Shown piece after piece: positions 20,813-32,363 of a stretch of 64,000 bases of DNA. The notes below the pieces were generated by a model. The model saw only the letters and a list, made by a program, of their open reading frames with translations, made no database searches and was not told the DNA's origin. The DNA comes from Rhododendron vialii (taxonomy: Eukaryota > Streptophyta > Magnoliopsida > Ericales > Ericaceae), in assembly GCF_030253575.1 (NCBI RefSeq), contig NC_080561.1, positions 8,466,501 to 8,530,500 of the forward strand, in the 5' to 3' direction. Each line of letters opens with the position of its first letter. Position 1 is the stretch's first letter. A program made the position numbers and the translations under genes.

Positions 20813-22961
20813 TGTAACGTCCCGATTTTCCAAGGAATTTCGGAAGCATTAACCCTAAAATACATTGAATTTTATAAACTACTAGGCCCCTATTTGTCGT
20901 TATACAAAATTTACATTAAAAATAAATACAAAAAGAATCTAACATTTCTATTTAAACATCTTCAGAGCGACTCTAGTCTTGATACAGATTCCAAGAATAC
21001 TCAGTCTCCGCTCTTGGTATTCCTCCTGTCTCAAATAGCTCCACCATTTAACCCTGCATCCTCTGGCAAATTGATCGCCAAAGCAACCGATTTACCAGGA
21101 TACAAACGTATCCGTGAGTGACAAATCACCCAGTAGAATAATCTCAATCCTACCAACCCCTTACTCTATAATTAACAGTTCAACAATATAACAATTGATA
21201 ATACACATAAGGTACAGAATAATAACACATCATTATTTTCTTTACTATCCATTAACTTATATGAAATCTAAGGATCTTCTCCACAAGATCCTTTCCTTCC
21301 ACATCCACTAACTACAACTGTCTCATGGGTCCACCCTTCCTCTTGCTTGTCCTGCACCAGGGCCCTAGGTGAGCGCACCTAAGTTATGTACCTAGTATGT
21401 TCTCACTTAAGACCATAACAAGAGGATCGAATCATCCCATGACGCATCATACATTAGGGTCGCACATCACCTACTACTAACTATAACCGTCTCATGGGAC
21501 CTATTTCCTCTTGAACAAAGAAGCAAATTTTCCCATGACGCATTATACGTTAGCATCACAACATTTCTCAACACTGGGCTCCATTGGTTACCCATTTTAA
21601 CACAGGGCCCCATTGGTTACCCTTGCCATCACCATGGCTCAAATCACAATCCACACAATCACACTTCCAACACTTCATCAATTTCCATTTACTTAACATC
21701 GTCTACGTGAATCACTACTCGTAACCACCCAATGAACCTAAGTTCATTCTAGCACGTACAACATGATACAATCAATAACAGCTCAAACACGATACATTTC
21801 AATGAGATAACAACATAACATTTAACATGGGGCGAGAAAGTAAAGCACGTAGTATTTTATGAGCGGGCCGATGCCCTTTTGGGTTGCTTAAACTTTTAAT
21901 AAACATCTCTGTTCATTAATAGTTAACCAGGATAAATGAGTCGTAACACACATTCAAGATTTTTAATTACCAAAGTGTGACAAGTAGGGTAAACATGAAA
22001 CAATACATAGTTTAGGGTTAATTCTGTAATCAACGTAAGCATGAGGGGCTAACTGCAATTTCAGTACCCCTTTTTTAAAATTTCAACGTTCATGAACAGT
22101 GCTCATTCGGAGAAAAACAGAGCAAAACTTCGGATCACTGGGTTTTGATCCGTGAACCGATTTCTTCCATTCTAACTCATTAAAATCATCATTTAAGGAC
22201 TGAATATACTTAGGGAGAGGTAGGAGAAAGATTATAATACCTCGGTTCCGGCCGAAACAGCGGTTAACGGGTTCGGACAGTTTCGGAAAAAATCGGAGAA
22301 GACAACGAGAACGGGGGACCTCGAGTGGTCGATTCGGGACTATTTTTCTGATGGTATTGTAGTTTTTTTTTTTCTGGGTTGAAGTGGGCTGTTTTGAAGT
22401 TGAAACAGTGCTGTGTTCGGGTTGTTTCAGAGCCAAAATAAGGTTGATTTTGGAACTGTTTTTTTGGGCTAGAATGGGCAATTTTTAGAGCTACAATGGA
22501 GCCGGAAAAAAAAAAAAAAGGAAACTAGAATGGATTGGTACGGTGGTGTTCACTAGGTGGAAATGGTGCTTAATGGTTGTGCTTGTAAGTGGTGGTAAGT
22601 ATGGGGAAGGAGAAGCAATTTCTTTGCCAAAGGAGTTTAAAAAAAAGAAATCAATAATGGAAATTGGCATATAGGTTTGCTGGAGGATATGGACGAAGGA
22701 GAAGAAATAAATAAGGCTAGTGGTGGTTATCCCTCTTTCTCTGCCAAGAATAACGAGGAAGTGGGGTGGATGGTTTTGTAGAGATAAAAGTGGGAGTAGT
22801 GGGAGCATAAAGGTGGAGGTGGTGGAGAGAAGTGAGAGAGATAATCGGAGAGAGATGAGGAAGAGAGAAATGCTGAAAAGAAAGGAAGCATGAGTCATGT
22901 TTTATGGGTTTTCAAATTTAATATGTATATGGATGCATGTGTATGTAATTGTGGGAGGGTG

Positions 22962-22999
<38 letters not shown>

Positions 23000-23243
23000 C
23001 GGGAGATGAGAGATGGAGCATAATCCCTCATTTTCAGGAAACAAACTATTGCTATATTTACATATACATATATCATTACAAATATTTAGATGGTTAAAGT
23101 TAATTTTAACATGTAATCGATTAAATTTTGTTACATAATAATTATTGAACTAACTAGTTAAAAGAAATTAATAAAGTTTAGGATAACAATAAATCTTTTT
23201 ATTTGAAAAAAAAAATTTTGGTTCAAAAATCCGGGTCGTTACA
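20813..23243 (+). mobile_element. Solo-LTR-like element, 2431 bp (copy 1)
   Basis: Starts TGTAACGTCCCGATTTTC, ends GGGTCGTTACA, and has a perfect 5-base target duplication CAAAC (20808-20812, 23244-23248). TG...CA ends plus a 5-base duplication fit a solo LTR of a long-LTR (gypsy-like) family, though I see no internal domain anywhere to prove it. Shares blocks such as CCTCTGGCAAATTGATCGCC with the elements at 45504 and 58820. A GA repeat lies at 22966-22996. No coding gene is supported. Confidence 0.75.
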
Positions 23244-26200
23244 CAAACAGCGAGTGATCGGAATGAGATTGAGAGAAACCAGCCTTTTTAATGGCCTCCG
23301 AGAATTTCGAAAACCAATTTCAAGGTGCTTGTTTAAGTCCATAGAGGGACTTGTGCAGTCGACATACGAGCTTCTCCCCCTGTCGACAAAGACCTGGTGG
23401 TGGAGTCATATACACTTCTTCATCCAAGTTACCATGGAGGAAGGCATTATGGACATCCATTTGAAATAACGGCCAATTTTGAATGGCAGCTAAAGCAAGG
23501 AGACATCGCACAGTCGTTAATTTGGCAACTGGAGCAAAAGTTTCATGATAATCCACACCCTCTTTTTGATTGAAGCCCTTGGCTACCAAACGGGCTTTGT
23601 AACGCTCCACGGTGCCATTAGAATTATATTTTATGCGAAAGACCCATTTGCTGCCAATGGGTCGCTGACCCAGGGGAAGGGGAACCAATGACCATGTCTT
23701 TTGATTTGCAAGAGCAGTGGGCTCACAGTTCATGGCCTCACACCACTTAGGATCCTGTATGGCCTGAGTATATGTAGTAGGCTCAAGAGTGCTGGAAATG
23801 GTGTTAACAAAAAATTTATGGGAAGGAGATAACGAATTGTAGGAAATAAAATTTGATAAAGGGTATCGAGTACCTTTCTGTGAAGAGGGTGACGTGCCTG
23901 GAGTTGAAGTGCCAGAAGCTGCACTAGCTTGACCACAATGGAAGTCACGTAGGAGCACGGACAGTCGGCGAAGCCGATCGCTGTGATGAAGAACAGGGGT
24001 GAGGGGCGTTGGATTAGGAAGAGGTGAGGAAGATATGGGTGACGATGGTGAGGGAGAAGGAGAAGAGAGAATATCAGGAGATGAGGATGAGTTGTCACGG
24101 GAAAATTGTGAAGGAGATATGGGAGATGTGGCAAGAGAATGAAGAGTAAGAGATGGGTCTGTTGAAGAATTGATAGGGTCTGGTGTAGATGGCAGTAGCG
24201 TGGGGTTAGAGTCAAGAGTTGGTAGTGGAAGTTGAGGCAAAGGAAGGGAATCTGGTTGTGTTTCCAGGTTTTGGATGGAAAAAGGGAAAATTTGCTCATG
24301 AAAGATAACATCACGACTCGAAAAAATTTGCCGAGTGACAATATCATAAACGCGATAGGCCTTTTGTCCTGTTGGATAGCCTACAAAAATGCACCGGCAA
24401 GCACGAGGGGAGAATTTGGTTAATGGCTGAAGATTGGTGGCATAACAGAGACACCCAAATACTCTTAAATGTGTGTAAGTGGGTGGTTTGTTATGCAGTA
24501 GTTCAAATGGGGATTTGTGATGTAACACCGGGGTAGGGAGGCGATTGATAAGGTAAGTGGCAGTAAGTACACTTTCGCCCCAAAATTTTAATGGAAGATT
24601 AGCTTGAAATCTTAAAGCTCGACCAACATTGAGAAGGTGACGATGTTTGCGTTCTACTACGCCATTTTGTTGTGGTGTAGAGGTACAAGAACTTTGGAAC
24701 AAGATACCAAGTGTAGAAAAAAATGATTTCAGTGAGGTAAACTCCAGGCCATTATCACTTCGAACACATTTAATTTGGCAATTGAATTGAGTGTTAACAA
24801 ATGTGATGAAGGATTTTAGCAAACCTTGAGTTTCAGATTTAAACTTCATTAAAAAATCCATGTGAATCGAGTGTAATCATCAACAATGGTCAAAAAATAA
24901 TGTGCTCCTGTGTGAGTTGGAACGCGATGTGGTCCCCAAATATCACAATGAATAAGGTCAAAAGAGTGCACACTTTGAATTGAACTTAAAGGAAATGACA
25001 ATCTAGTTTGTTTAGCCAAAGGACAGATTTCACACAAATGCTGAGAAGCAAACATAAAAGAAGGGATTTGTTTTGATAAAAAAGGGGATGGCCTTTGGAA
25101 GGGTGCCCCAGCCGTTGATGCCAAGTGATATCAGACGGGGAGGAGACATGGTGGGATGCCGGTGATGGTGACAACGCCTCTGAGTGTGGTACAAGATAGT
25201 ACAGCCCCTTATGTTGCTTCCCCAGGCCAATCATCCTCTTCGTAGCAAGGTCCTGCAGGATACAAAAAGTAGGGAAGAATTGAATTGAACAGTTTAGATC
25301 AGAAGTGAGTTGACTAACAAAGAGGAGATTCATATGAAAAGAAGGGACATAAAGAACATCTTTAACATGCAAGTCATGCAAGAGATTGGTAGACCCAGCA
25401 CCTGTGATTTTAGCATGAGAGCCATTTGGCAAAGATACTTGAGAAGATATGGGAACAAAAGATGCATTGGTTATTGAAGAGGCTATGTAATTAGTAGCAC
25501 CACTATCAATGATCCAATTAATACATTTGGGATTTTGCAAGGTGGATGATGAACAAAAATGTGTTGAAATACCTGCATAATTTGCACAATGAGGATTTTT
25601 ACCATTACGGAAAAAGGCCTTTATTTGTGAGAGCTCTTCCGGGGTGAACTGGATTGATGGATCAGATGTATGTGTTGTCTTGGTTGAGACATGACTGGGC
25701 TCAGTGCCGATTTGATTGGCAGCAATCTTTCGGTTTCGATTTGGAGGTTGAACATCCTTGCCATGAAGCTTGCGACCAATAGGAAAGCCGATCAAATAAT
25801 AGCACCGTTCCACTGTATGAGTGGTGCCGTCACAATAAGAGCATAGGAGTGGTTTCTTAGACCCTTGGGATTTTGAAGAGGATGTCCATGGACGAGAATC
25901 GGCATGGCGTTGGGTATCAGCTCCTTGTTGCTTAAAGTGCGGGTGTGTTTTGACATGCATAGCATGAGTTTGGTCTATGCTCTTGTGTTCAACTAGTCCA
26001 CGTTGCTTTTCTTCTTCACAGAGAAGTGAATAGGCATGCTTGACTGTTGGTAAAGGCTGCATCATCATAATGTTTCCTCTCACAGTGGAATAAGACTCAT
26101 TCAATCCAAAAAGGAATTGTCCTAGCTTCACTTTTTCTTCTCTTTCATTTAGATGTTTCATTCCCCCACAAGTGCAAGGAATGGGTGGGCTACATATCTT

Positions 26201-26729
26201 CAACTCATCCCAAAAAGTTTTGATCTTAGTATAATAAGTGAAAATAGAATCTTGATTTTGTCTCAACTCAACGATGGAACGTTGAACTTGATAGTGATGA
26301 GAAAAATCACCTTGTGAGAAGCGTTCTTGTAGGTCTGCCCAAATTTCTGAGGGAGTTTCGACATAGAGAACTATTGGCAAGGTCTGGACTCAATGAATTG
26401 AATATCCAAGAGAGGACCATATCATTGCAGCGTTGCCACGCTGGAAGTGCAGCATCAGTCTCAGTTGGGGTAGGTATGGTTCCTTTGATGAACCCCAATT
26501 TGTTTTTAGCACTGAGACTCACCAACATTGATCATCTCCACATAGCATAATTGGTTCCGTCGAGAACCTTTGGAACAAGAATCGGTCCTGGATGATCTGA
26601 GGAATGAATATAAAGAGGATCAGATGGATCTATGGTGAGGGAAGTCATGGTTTGATCAATACGCTTTTTAGGGTCGGATAATTCGGAAGTCATGGCTTGA
26701 TCGATAGGATTTTGTATTTCCTTGATCAA
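23244..26729 (-). pseudogene. Copia gag-pol, first part: gag, protease, integrase, RT N-terminus
   Basis: In element order (right to left): gag of the UBN2 type (about 26700-25950), zinc knuckle CSYCDGTTHTVERC (about 25840-25800), aspartic protease IDSGATNYI (about 25510), and the integrase zinc region HQRLGHP...CEICPLAK (about 25110-25010). The integrase core follows (DIWGP...[14 protein letters not shown], and [12 protein letters not shown] near 24640), then the RT start [20 protein letters not shown] (about 23600) to SLYGLKQAP near 23320. The frame changes near 26380, near 24990-24850 and near 23320, so it is a decayed polyprotein. RT continues at 20812 after the nested insertion. Confidence 0.92.
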
Positions 26730-26798
26730 TAACTTCCATGAAAAACAAAAGGTTGCGGAAGCTTTGCAGAGGCGCTAGAAATCAACGCTCTGATACCA

Positions 26799-27075
26799 TG
26801 AAAACTTGAAAGTAATTAGAAGAGAATCCTCTTTCTTTTCATTTATCTTTACAGAGAAATATTACACATATATATAAAAAAGACTAGCAAATCTGAATCC
26901 TAAGTCTAAGGAGTCTATACAAGGTAATAAGCAATCTAGATCCTACATCAGTGGAAATACAAATAATAAAGATGCTGGAGATCAGTAGAGATAATGGAGC
27001 TTCTCTTTTTATGATAATTCTTTGGTCTTCAATCAATCTGCAATTACATGAATCAAGGTAAATCAAATCGTAACA
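26799..27075 (-). repeat. 5' LTR of the copia element
   Basis: 277 bp. It is followed in element sense by the tRNA-Met primer-binding site at 26798-26787 and flanked by the target duplicate AAATT at 27076-27080. Confidence 0.95.
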
Positions 27076-27079
27076 AAAT

Positions 27080-27466
27080 TCATTTGGATTTACAAAATTC
27101 AAAAATTCTGTTGCGTTTCGGCGGCTGGAAATTGTTTAATTCCATTTTATGGGCGCCCAAAAAGTGAAACAGATTAGGGAAATGGGTTTTTAAGCAATCG
27201 TTTCCATGATTGGGTGTAAACTTTTTAGTTGGGCTTGGAGGTGGGGTATTGAAGACGAGTTGATTCGTCGGAATCGGGAGTTGGGTGGTAAGCTCATTAG
27301 AGAGGAGTTTATTCGCCAGCCTCGGAGGAGTAGGAGTGGGAGGAGAGTTGGGCGGCGATGGAGGAGGCAGTCGAGAGGATGAGGGGTGGGTGAAGGAGGG
27401 AGGAAGGCCAGGGGGAGAGAGAGGGGATGGGTTTTGATTCTGTGCTTTGCAAGGACTGGATTTCAT
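27080..27466 (-). other. Unrecognised Pro-rich frame in the Mutator-like element
   Basis: A 128-codon minus-strand frame (MKSSPCKAQNQNPSPLSPPG...) very rich in proline, serine and threonine, ending inside the element next to the copia insertion. No domain recognised. It could be a second captured exon piece or simply low-complexity chance coding. Confidence 0.25.
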
Positions 27467-27722
27467 GTGTCAAAGGGGCACTTAACTGAATAAACATGCC
27501 ATGGCACCACATTCTTGATATATTGGACGGAGTATAACATTAGGTGCCTGAATTTGGGGGTTTTGTAAAGCACAGGTGCCTAATTGAAATTAAGTAAAGT
27601 TCAAATGTTTATGGGATATTATGTTCAAAGTTCAGGTGTCATTTTAAATTTTTTCCTATTATTAATTTTTCATCGGCAATTTTTTTTCATAAATCTTTGA
27701 AAAGGGATACAAAGATTAAACG

Positions 27723-27762
27723 GGATTGAGGGCATTTGGGTTTTTGAAAACATGGTTGGTTT
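27723..27762 (-). pseudogene. Tiny fragment of AAA-ATPase exon 1 start
   Basis: About 40 bases nearly identical to the region around the start codon of copies C and E (minus strand: ATG followed by codons for FSKTQMPSI). No further exon sequence is attached. It is isolated from any gene, showing that pieces of the array are scattered locally. Confidence 0.7.
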
Positions 27763-27768
27763 CTTTAC

Positions 27769-28139
27769 GCTAGTAATTATCTTATGCACCATTGTTTTTT
27801 GATTTTGTCTTTATTCAAATTTATTTTTTTGTTTTACGCCAAATTTTTATGTGATATTGATTCGTCTCGACGAGAAGAATCGGAAAAGTAAAAAATTATG
27901 ACTTTTACACAAGTAATTTGGAAAATGTTCAAAAAAAAAAAGCTCAAAAAGTCAATTTTTTGACTGTTTAACGGATATTTTCCAAAATACTTGTGTAAAA
28001 ATCATAGTACTAATTTTTTACTTTTTAAATTTCTCTAGTCGACACGAGCCCATATCACATAAAAGTTTGGTACAAAACTAACAAACGCGAAATTTTTTTT
28101 AAATAAAAACAAAATCAAAAAGTTTTAATTACTAGTGTG
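27769..28139. mobile_element. Foldback MITE, about 370 bp (family F, copy 1)
   Basis: One large imperfect palindrome. The left arm CTAGTAATTA...TTTTTTGATTTTGTCTTTATTCAAA ... TTTTACACAAGTAATTTGGAAAAT is matched by the complement of the right arm. It shares the internal blocks GTTAGTTTTGT and CTCGACGAGA.GAATC.GAAAAGTAA with the element at 49787. Borders are approximate; no target duplication resolved. Confidence 0.65.
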
Positions 28140-28192
28140 AACGGAGAGCTCTTGGGGAAGAATCATGCAAGGTATTTGCATGTAGAGACTTT

Positions 28193-28936
28193 GGGGGTGT
28201 TTGGGAGCCTACTTTTTGGCTTTTCATTTTTAAATTTTTGGCTTTTTGACTTTTTGAATTATGGTTAGAATGTATTTTGAATATGATAGAGTGTTTGGAT
28301 GATAAATGCATAATACATTTTGCAATAGGAATAGTATTTGGGAGATATGTGATGAAAATGAATTATGAGTTGATTTGTTACCATATTGCCCTTGATTATT
28401 TTTTATGGGAATGTGTATAAATAATTGTTTAGTTTGTTTGATAATTAACGAGAACCATTGATGAGAGAGAAGACGAAACCACAAATCTCTGGAGGTAGTT
28501 ATTTGTAACTCAAATTTGAGAGAAACCCACTTATTTTTCCTGAAATCAAACTCACAGTTACTACAAAGGGTGTTCGACGAGATTAAAAATGGGTGAGGAT
28601 TTCCCACGAGGTTAGATCGGCTTCTCTTTTCTTCAGCTTTCGTCTGCTCTTTCTCTCTTCAACAGTCGTGTGTGGTGGCAAAGAATAGGTCTGGAATAGA
28701 GGAGAAGGATTGTATGTAATTACCCAATTTCAGTAAGGGTATTTTGGTAATTGAACAGAAAATGGGAAAAGCCCAAAATGCAAAAAGGACCTCTTGGGCT
28801 CCTTTTCACTTCTTGCCTCTAAATGCAAAATCGGTGAATGTGTTTTTTGGGAATGAGTTTTGAAATGAGGAGCCAAACAATCAAAACTGAAAAATGAGAT
28901 AATGAAAATGTGAAAATGAGGTATCCAAACACCCCC
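28193..28936. mobile_element. MITE-like element, 744 bp
   Basis: Inverted ends GGGGGTGTTTGGGAGCC and, as complement of the right end, GGGGGTGTTTGGATACC. Possible 3-base target duplication TTT. The interior has an unrecognised 125-codon minus-strand frame (28230-28607) that I do not consider a gene. The GGGGGTGTTTGG end is of a type common in PIF/Harbinger-like or hAT MITEs; the superfamily is unsure. Confidence 0.6.
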
Positions 28937-29029
28937 TTTGTGCAAGTAGATGTTCGTAAGGAACGAAGGAATTTATAAAGGCTTTGTCAGGGTCGCAACG
29001 ATGCCGTTTCAGTATATTTGGGCAAATAA

Positions 29030-29871
29030 TTCCCACGAGGACGAGGTTGGTAGGTTGGTTCGTGTTGTACACTCTACCAACACAATTACACAAATCGAAA
29101 AACCTACGACCACTGATTACCTAAACATATCGGATCAAGTTGATTCTCGCGAGGTACACATGTATTTTTTTAAAAAAATTATTGAACAATTCGGATCATT
29201 CATGTGAAATCCAAAATAAGTCCCGCGTACTCGTTGTTATAGAATCGATAGGTGTATGGTTGGTGATTGTAGCAAGACTCTACACAAATAAACACGTGGT
29301 TGCATGTTCACCAGTCCTGTGCTTCCCCCTTTTTTTAAGCTAAAATAAAGAATTAAACCCAATAAACACAACTCCAAAGTAGAATTTTGGGATTTGGAGA
29401 TGCTATTGTGCACCCCACACGACAGAGCTGTAGTGCATTTGATTTGACTGTTTATTTCGGCATAGATAACTCAAATTTAATTCAAACTTCAACAGATTTG
29501 CATTGTGTATTTCTCGACTTAGAATCCGAACCCTCCATTGCCGAAACGGACGGTCGAATCTGCGCCATACAACGCTAACCACAGCCACCCCGAATCCAGA
29601 ATTATGGAGAGGACAACTAGACAACAATCTTGTAATCTTACAAATTCATTATAATTGTTCGAGTAGTTTATTTTCCAAATTTTCAAATGGTAATTGAGTG
29701 CTTGGTATTTTTCTAAATTAGTCGGTCATGTGCTCCATCCGTCAGTGGTAAGTTAGTTGGTCATTGCGCTTGTGTTTTTCTACGCTTTGAGCCCACGGGA
29801 GAAGAATTATGCACCCAATGATGGACTGGATACAAAGTGCTGGTTAGTTGGCCCTTTGTTTGTAGGGTTTA
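29030..29871. repeat. Segmental duplicate of 62310-63166
   Basis: Collinear with the flank of copy E. Shared landmarks are GTGTTGTACACTCTACCAACACAATTACAC, CACGTGGTTGCATGTTCAC, CATTGCCGAAACGGA.GG and AGAATTATG.A.AGGACAACT. The match ends at 29871, exactly where the candidate Helitron begins. No gene is recognised in it. Confidence 0.8.
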
Positions 29872-30351
29872 CTAGGGGTTTGTTACATGCGTTGCACGTT
29901 TGGTCTTGCTCGCTGGTCGAATGTATGAGAAAAGGTGAGGTAACAATTTGTAAGTGTTGTGGTCATACCGTTCTTATATTTTAAGGGATATAGCAGAATT
30001 CATTAATGTTGAAGTTGATGTATATTATCTTGTCATATTTGGACATTATATGTATATTTGCTGCATAAACCAACTGTGTTGTATTTTGTATCCTGGATGA
30101 AGTACTAATTTTTAATTGCCCAAGTGAATGTTGCAAAAAAACAACATTTAATTGTAGGTGAAATTGAGGATGCACAAAAAGCGGCACTAAAGCCATTTTT
30201 CTACCACAAAATCAATAGATATTACATAACCGCAGGTCAACTTTGAATAAAACTTAAAGTCTATAGCAGTAGAGACAGATCTAAAGTTGTTGTTTTGAGG
30301 GCAGGGAATTATTACAGACAAAAGTTTAGAAGTTTGATATTGTTGGGTTTT

Positions 30352-30837
30352 TTAGAGCCATTGATAAATTTTTTCTAGCCCGTTGGTATTTAGAACCAGC
30401 ACACGAACCATTGTTTTCTTTACTACTCCAACTAAAATCAAATCTCCATTACATAGTTCCAAAGCTTCCAGAAATTCTCTAAACAATGGGTAATAGAAGT
30501 CATCATTTACAATTGGAATAAGCCAGCTTTCCATTCCCATTATGAACTCCACGCTCGTATTACCATTGTCTATTCGGAATAGTTCCATTTGTTGAGTAAA
30601 TACCTATGATATATTAGATTGTATGGTTAGGATTTAAATAAATAGTTTGAAGTCGGAAAGTAAAATAATTGTATGTGTGAAACAAACCTGATTAATAAAA
30701 GTGGTGTCACTGCAGACATGGGCAAATTAGAAGTTATACAGTAGTTGGTATTTGTGATGGTTAATGGAGGACATGCGGTTGAAAGGTAATCTGTATTAAC
30801 AGCAGCAAACAATTGGTTTAGATGTGAATAGGTTTAA
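30352..30837 (-). pseudogene. B3-domain gene, 3' part (after the gypsy insertion)
   Basis: Continuation of the split gene. An exon-like stretch at 30837-30688 (NQLFAAVNTDYLSTACPPLT) ends at an AG/GTTTGT donor. The last exon at about 30603-30352 contains a second B3-like fold: W-L-IPIVNDDFYYPLF, REFLEALELCNGDLILVG, then VRVLVLN, ending IYQWL-stop. This follows the B3 pattern W.vpi...F...(w)reF...neL..GDlilf....~~v.Vlif. The intron between these exons has recognisable borders, but the phases do not join cleanly, so there is an indel or a misjudged border. B3 proteins of this two-domain kind (REM-like) bind DNA in the nucleus; that role is from family knowledge. Confidence 0.5.
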
Positions 30838-31805
30838 GGGATGAAAACAATTGACGCTTCGGATCAACTGGATTGCAACGGCTTATTCGTGCCTCTTCAC
30901 CGGAACCCTAGCTCGACGTCTGAACCCTAATCTGCAAAATAGACAGGGGGTGAGTGCACCTTTGCCTCTCGTGGCAAAGGCCCTCCGATGCCTTTGTTAG
31001 TATCACGTACTAGAAAACTCAGCCCTAATTATCAGTAGGAAAGCAATAATAATGCAACGTATTGCGTACCTCTCACCTCTAGGTTTTCCTCATATTTATA
31101 GATTTATGGATGCTTGCTGTCCAAGCATCCTTATTGCCATAGGATTTCTTAACTCGTATAGGAAACCCAGGATATCAAGGAGTCTCGTTTCCTTTATCAG
31201 TTTATGGAAAAGAGTCCTTTTAGGATTCTTTTCCTTTAAGAGCCGAACATCCCATACTCGTTGGGTATCTTTCTCAGATCCTATATTCTTGGGATCTTTA
31301 TCCCTATATGAGACATGACTATTCTGGAATCTTCCAGAGTATTCTCTCTGCTCCTACTCTCGATTGGAGTTCCATATTTGTTCGGCCGTCTCATAGCCGA
31401 ACAGACGGCTTGGACCAGTTACCTCACATGTAACTGGTCCTTGAGCCCGTACAACCTTCCTGGACCATTGACTTCTCATGTCACTGGTCCATATTGCCGA
31501 ACACTTGTTTAGCATGATGACTGTCCTGTCTATATTCAAACTATGGTCCCACGTACCATTTATTCGGATATCGATTGCATTGCTTTCAACCCGTGATCAC
31601 TCGTATCACGTGCTAGGTTCTTTACAACATCTGTTCGGCTGTATCATAACCGAACAGTCTATTTATAGCCATGACTTCTCATATCACTGGTCCATATCGC
31701 TGTTCACCGAACTGCTCGGCGATAAGTCCAGTCGTATTTACCACGTGTTCCCAAACATCACGTGTTTGGTAACTAAATGTATCTGCTCGGGAATACCTCC
31801 CTACA
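30838..31805 (-). repeat. 3' LTR of the gypsy element
   Basis: 968 bp, begins (element sense) TGTAGGGAGG at 31805 and ends ...TTTTCATCCC at 30838, six bases short of the partner LTR. A TATA-like TATAAATATGAGG lies on the minus strand near 31105-31093. Confidence 0.95.
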
Positions 31806-32363
31806 ATTGCTCCCCAGCTTCATGTATTTACCACTGTTCGGGGGTAATATATGACGCTTAGAAACAGAATTCTATCTAGACCAAACTCTTTTGATCCCGT
31901 GCAGTCATAATTTCAATACTTCATTGATGCCTTTTGGCGCCTCTGTCATTATACCATCTCGAGGTAATGACTCCACGTGGCATGTTTCATATGCCACGCA
32001 TTAAATTCGAACTGACGTTCTATGAAACGGCGTCAGAACGGTTTCTGCTTTCCGTTACTTTTTCCTGTAACGGTGTGAGAGGAGACGTTTCGTCTCCGTC
32101 TCTCACCTTTAAACCGCTAGAAGGGCTCTTTTTGGTTGTTCATCCAAAACGTTCGAACTTTCAGTCCTAAGCTTTCCGCCATCGCCGCCATCTGCAAATT
32201 CGATTACACTCCAAGAAATCATCACGGTATCGTTGTAAGACTCTCGTTCTAACTCCATTTCTTCTGCTTAGGTTTTCATCTGAGATTTCATTCTCAGATT
32301 GTGGTCATTTCTAGGGTTTCAATCACGCCCATTCTTTCATTTACGTTTTCTTCGAGTATATCC

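Larger units (their letters stand above)
19532..27075 (-). mobile_element. Ty1/copia LTR retrotransposon, minus orientation, interrupted
   Basis: Two 277-bp LTRs (19532-19808 and 26799-27075) starting TGTTACGATTTG and ending AAGTTTTCA in the element's sense, with about seven differences. Five-base target duplication AAATT (19527-19531, 27076-27080). The primer-binding site TGGTATCAGAGC, complementary to initiator tRNA-Met, directly follows the 5' LTR (plus 26787-26798). A polypurine tract TTGAGGAGGAG precedes the 3' LTR. Domain order gag, protease, integrase, RT, RNase H shows the copia class. A 2431-bp element splits RT, and the coding frame is also broken by frameshifts. Without the insertion it would be about 5.1 kb. 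Confidence 0.95.
18943..27656. mobile_element. Mutator-like element with captured gene fragment (Pack-MULE-like), enlarged by nested insertions
   Basis: Absent from the duplicate flank of copy E (62240-62290). The 9-base target duplication is TATTATTTA (18934-18942) / TATTATTAA (27657-27665). Long divergent terminal inverted repeats of roughly 120 bp: left AGAAAAATTTCAAAATGACA ... CTCATAAACATCTAAACTT, and complement of the right end GGAAAAAATTTAAAATGACA ... CCCATAAACATTTGAACTT. Without the copia element inside it (19532-27075 plus target repeat) the body is about 1.2 kb. It contains no transposase but has a fragment resembling a Werner-type exonuclease and an unrecognised proline-rich frame (minus strand, 27080-27466). 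Confidence 0.75.

Noticed and set aside
22491..22898. Frames inside the solo-LTR-like element
   Set aside because: Leu/Ser/Phe-rich pyrimidine-tract reading within a repeat; not supported as a gene.
28230..28607. 125-codon minus frame in the 744-bp MITE-like element
   Set aside because: No domain recognised and AT-rich composition; the element ends explain the sequence better.
31052..31861. Plus-strand frames in the gypsy LTR (repeated at 41650-42360)
   Set aside because: Identical in both LTRs simply because the LTRs are identical; no domain.
32301..32363. Upstream in-frame ATG for the antisense gene
   Set aside because: The ATG at 32364 has a better context (TCCATGGCG). The extra residues are hydrophobic without a clear signal-peptide cleavage site. 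It cannot be excluded.
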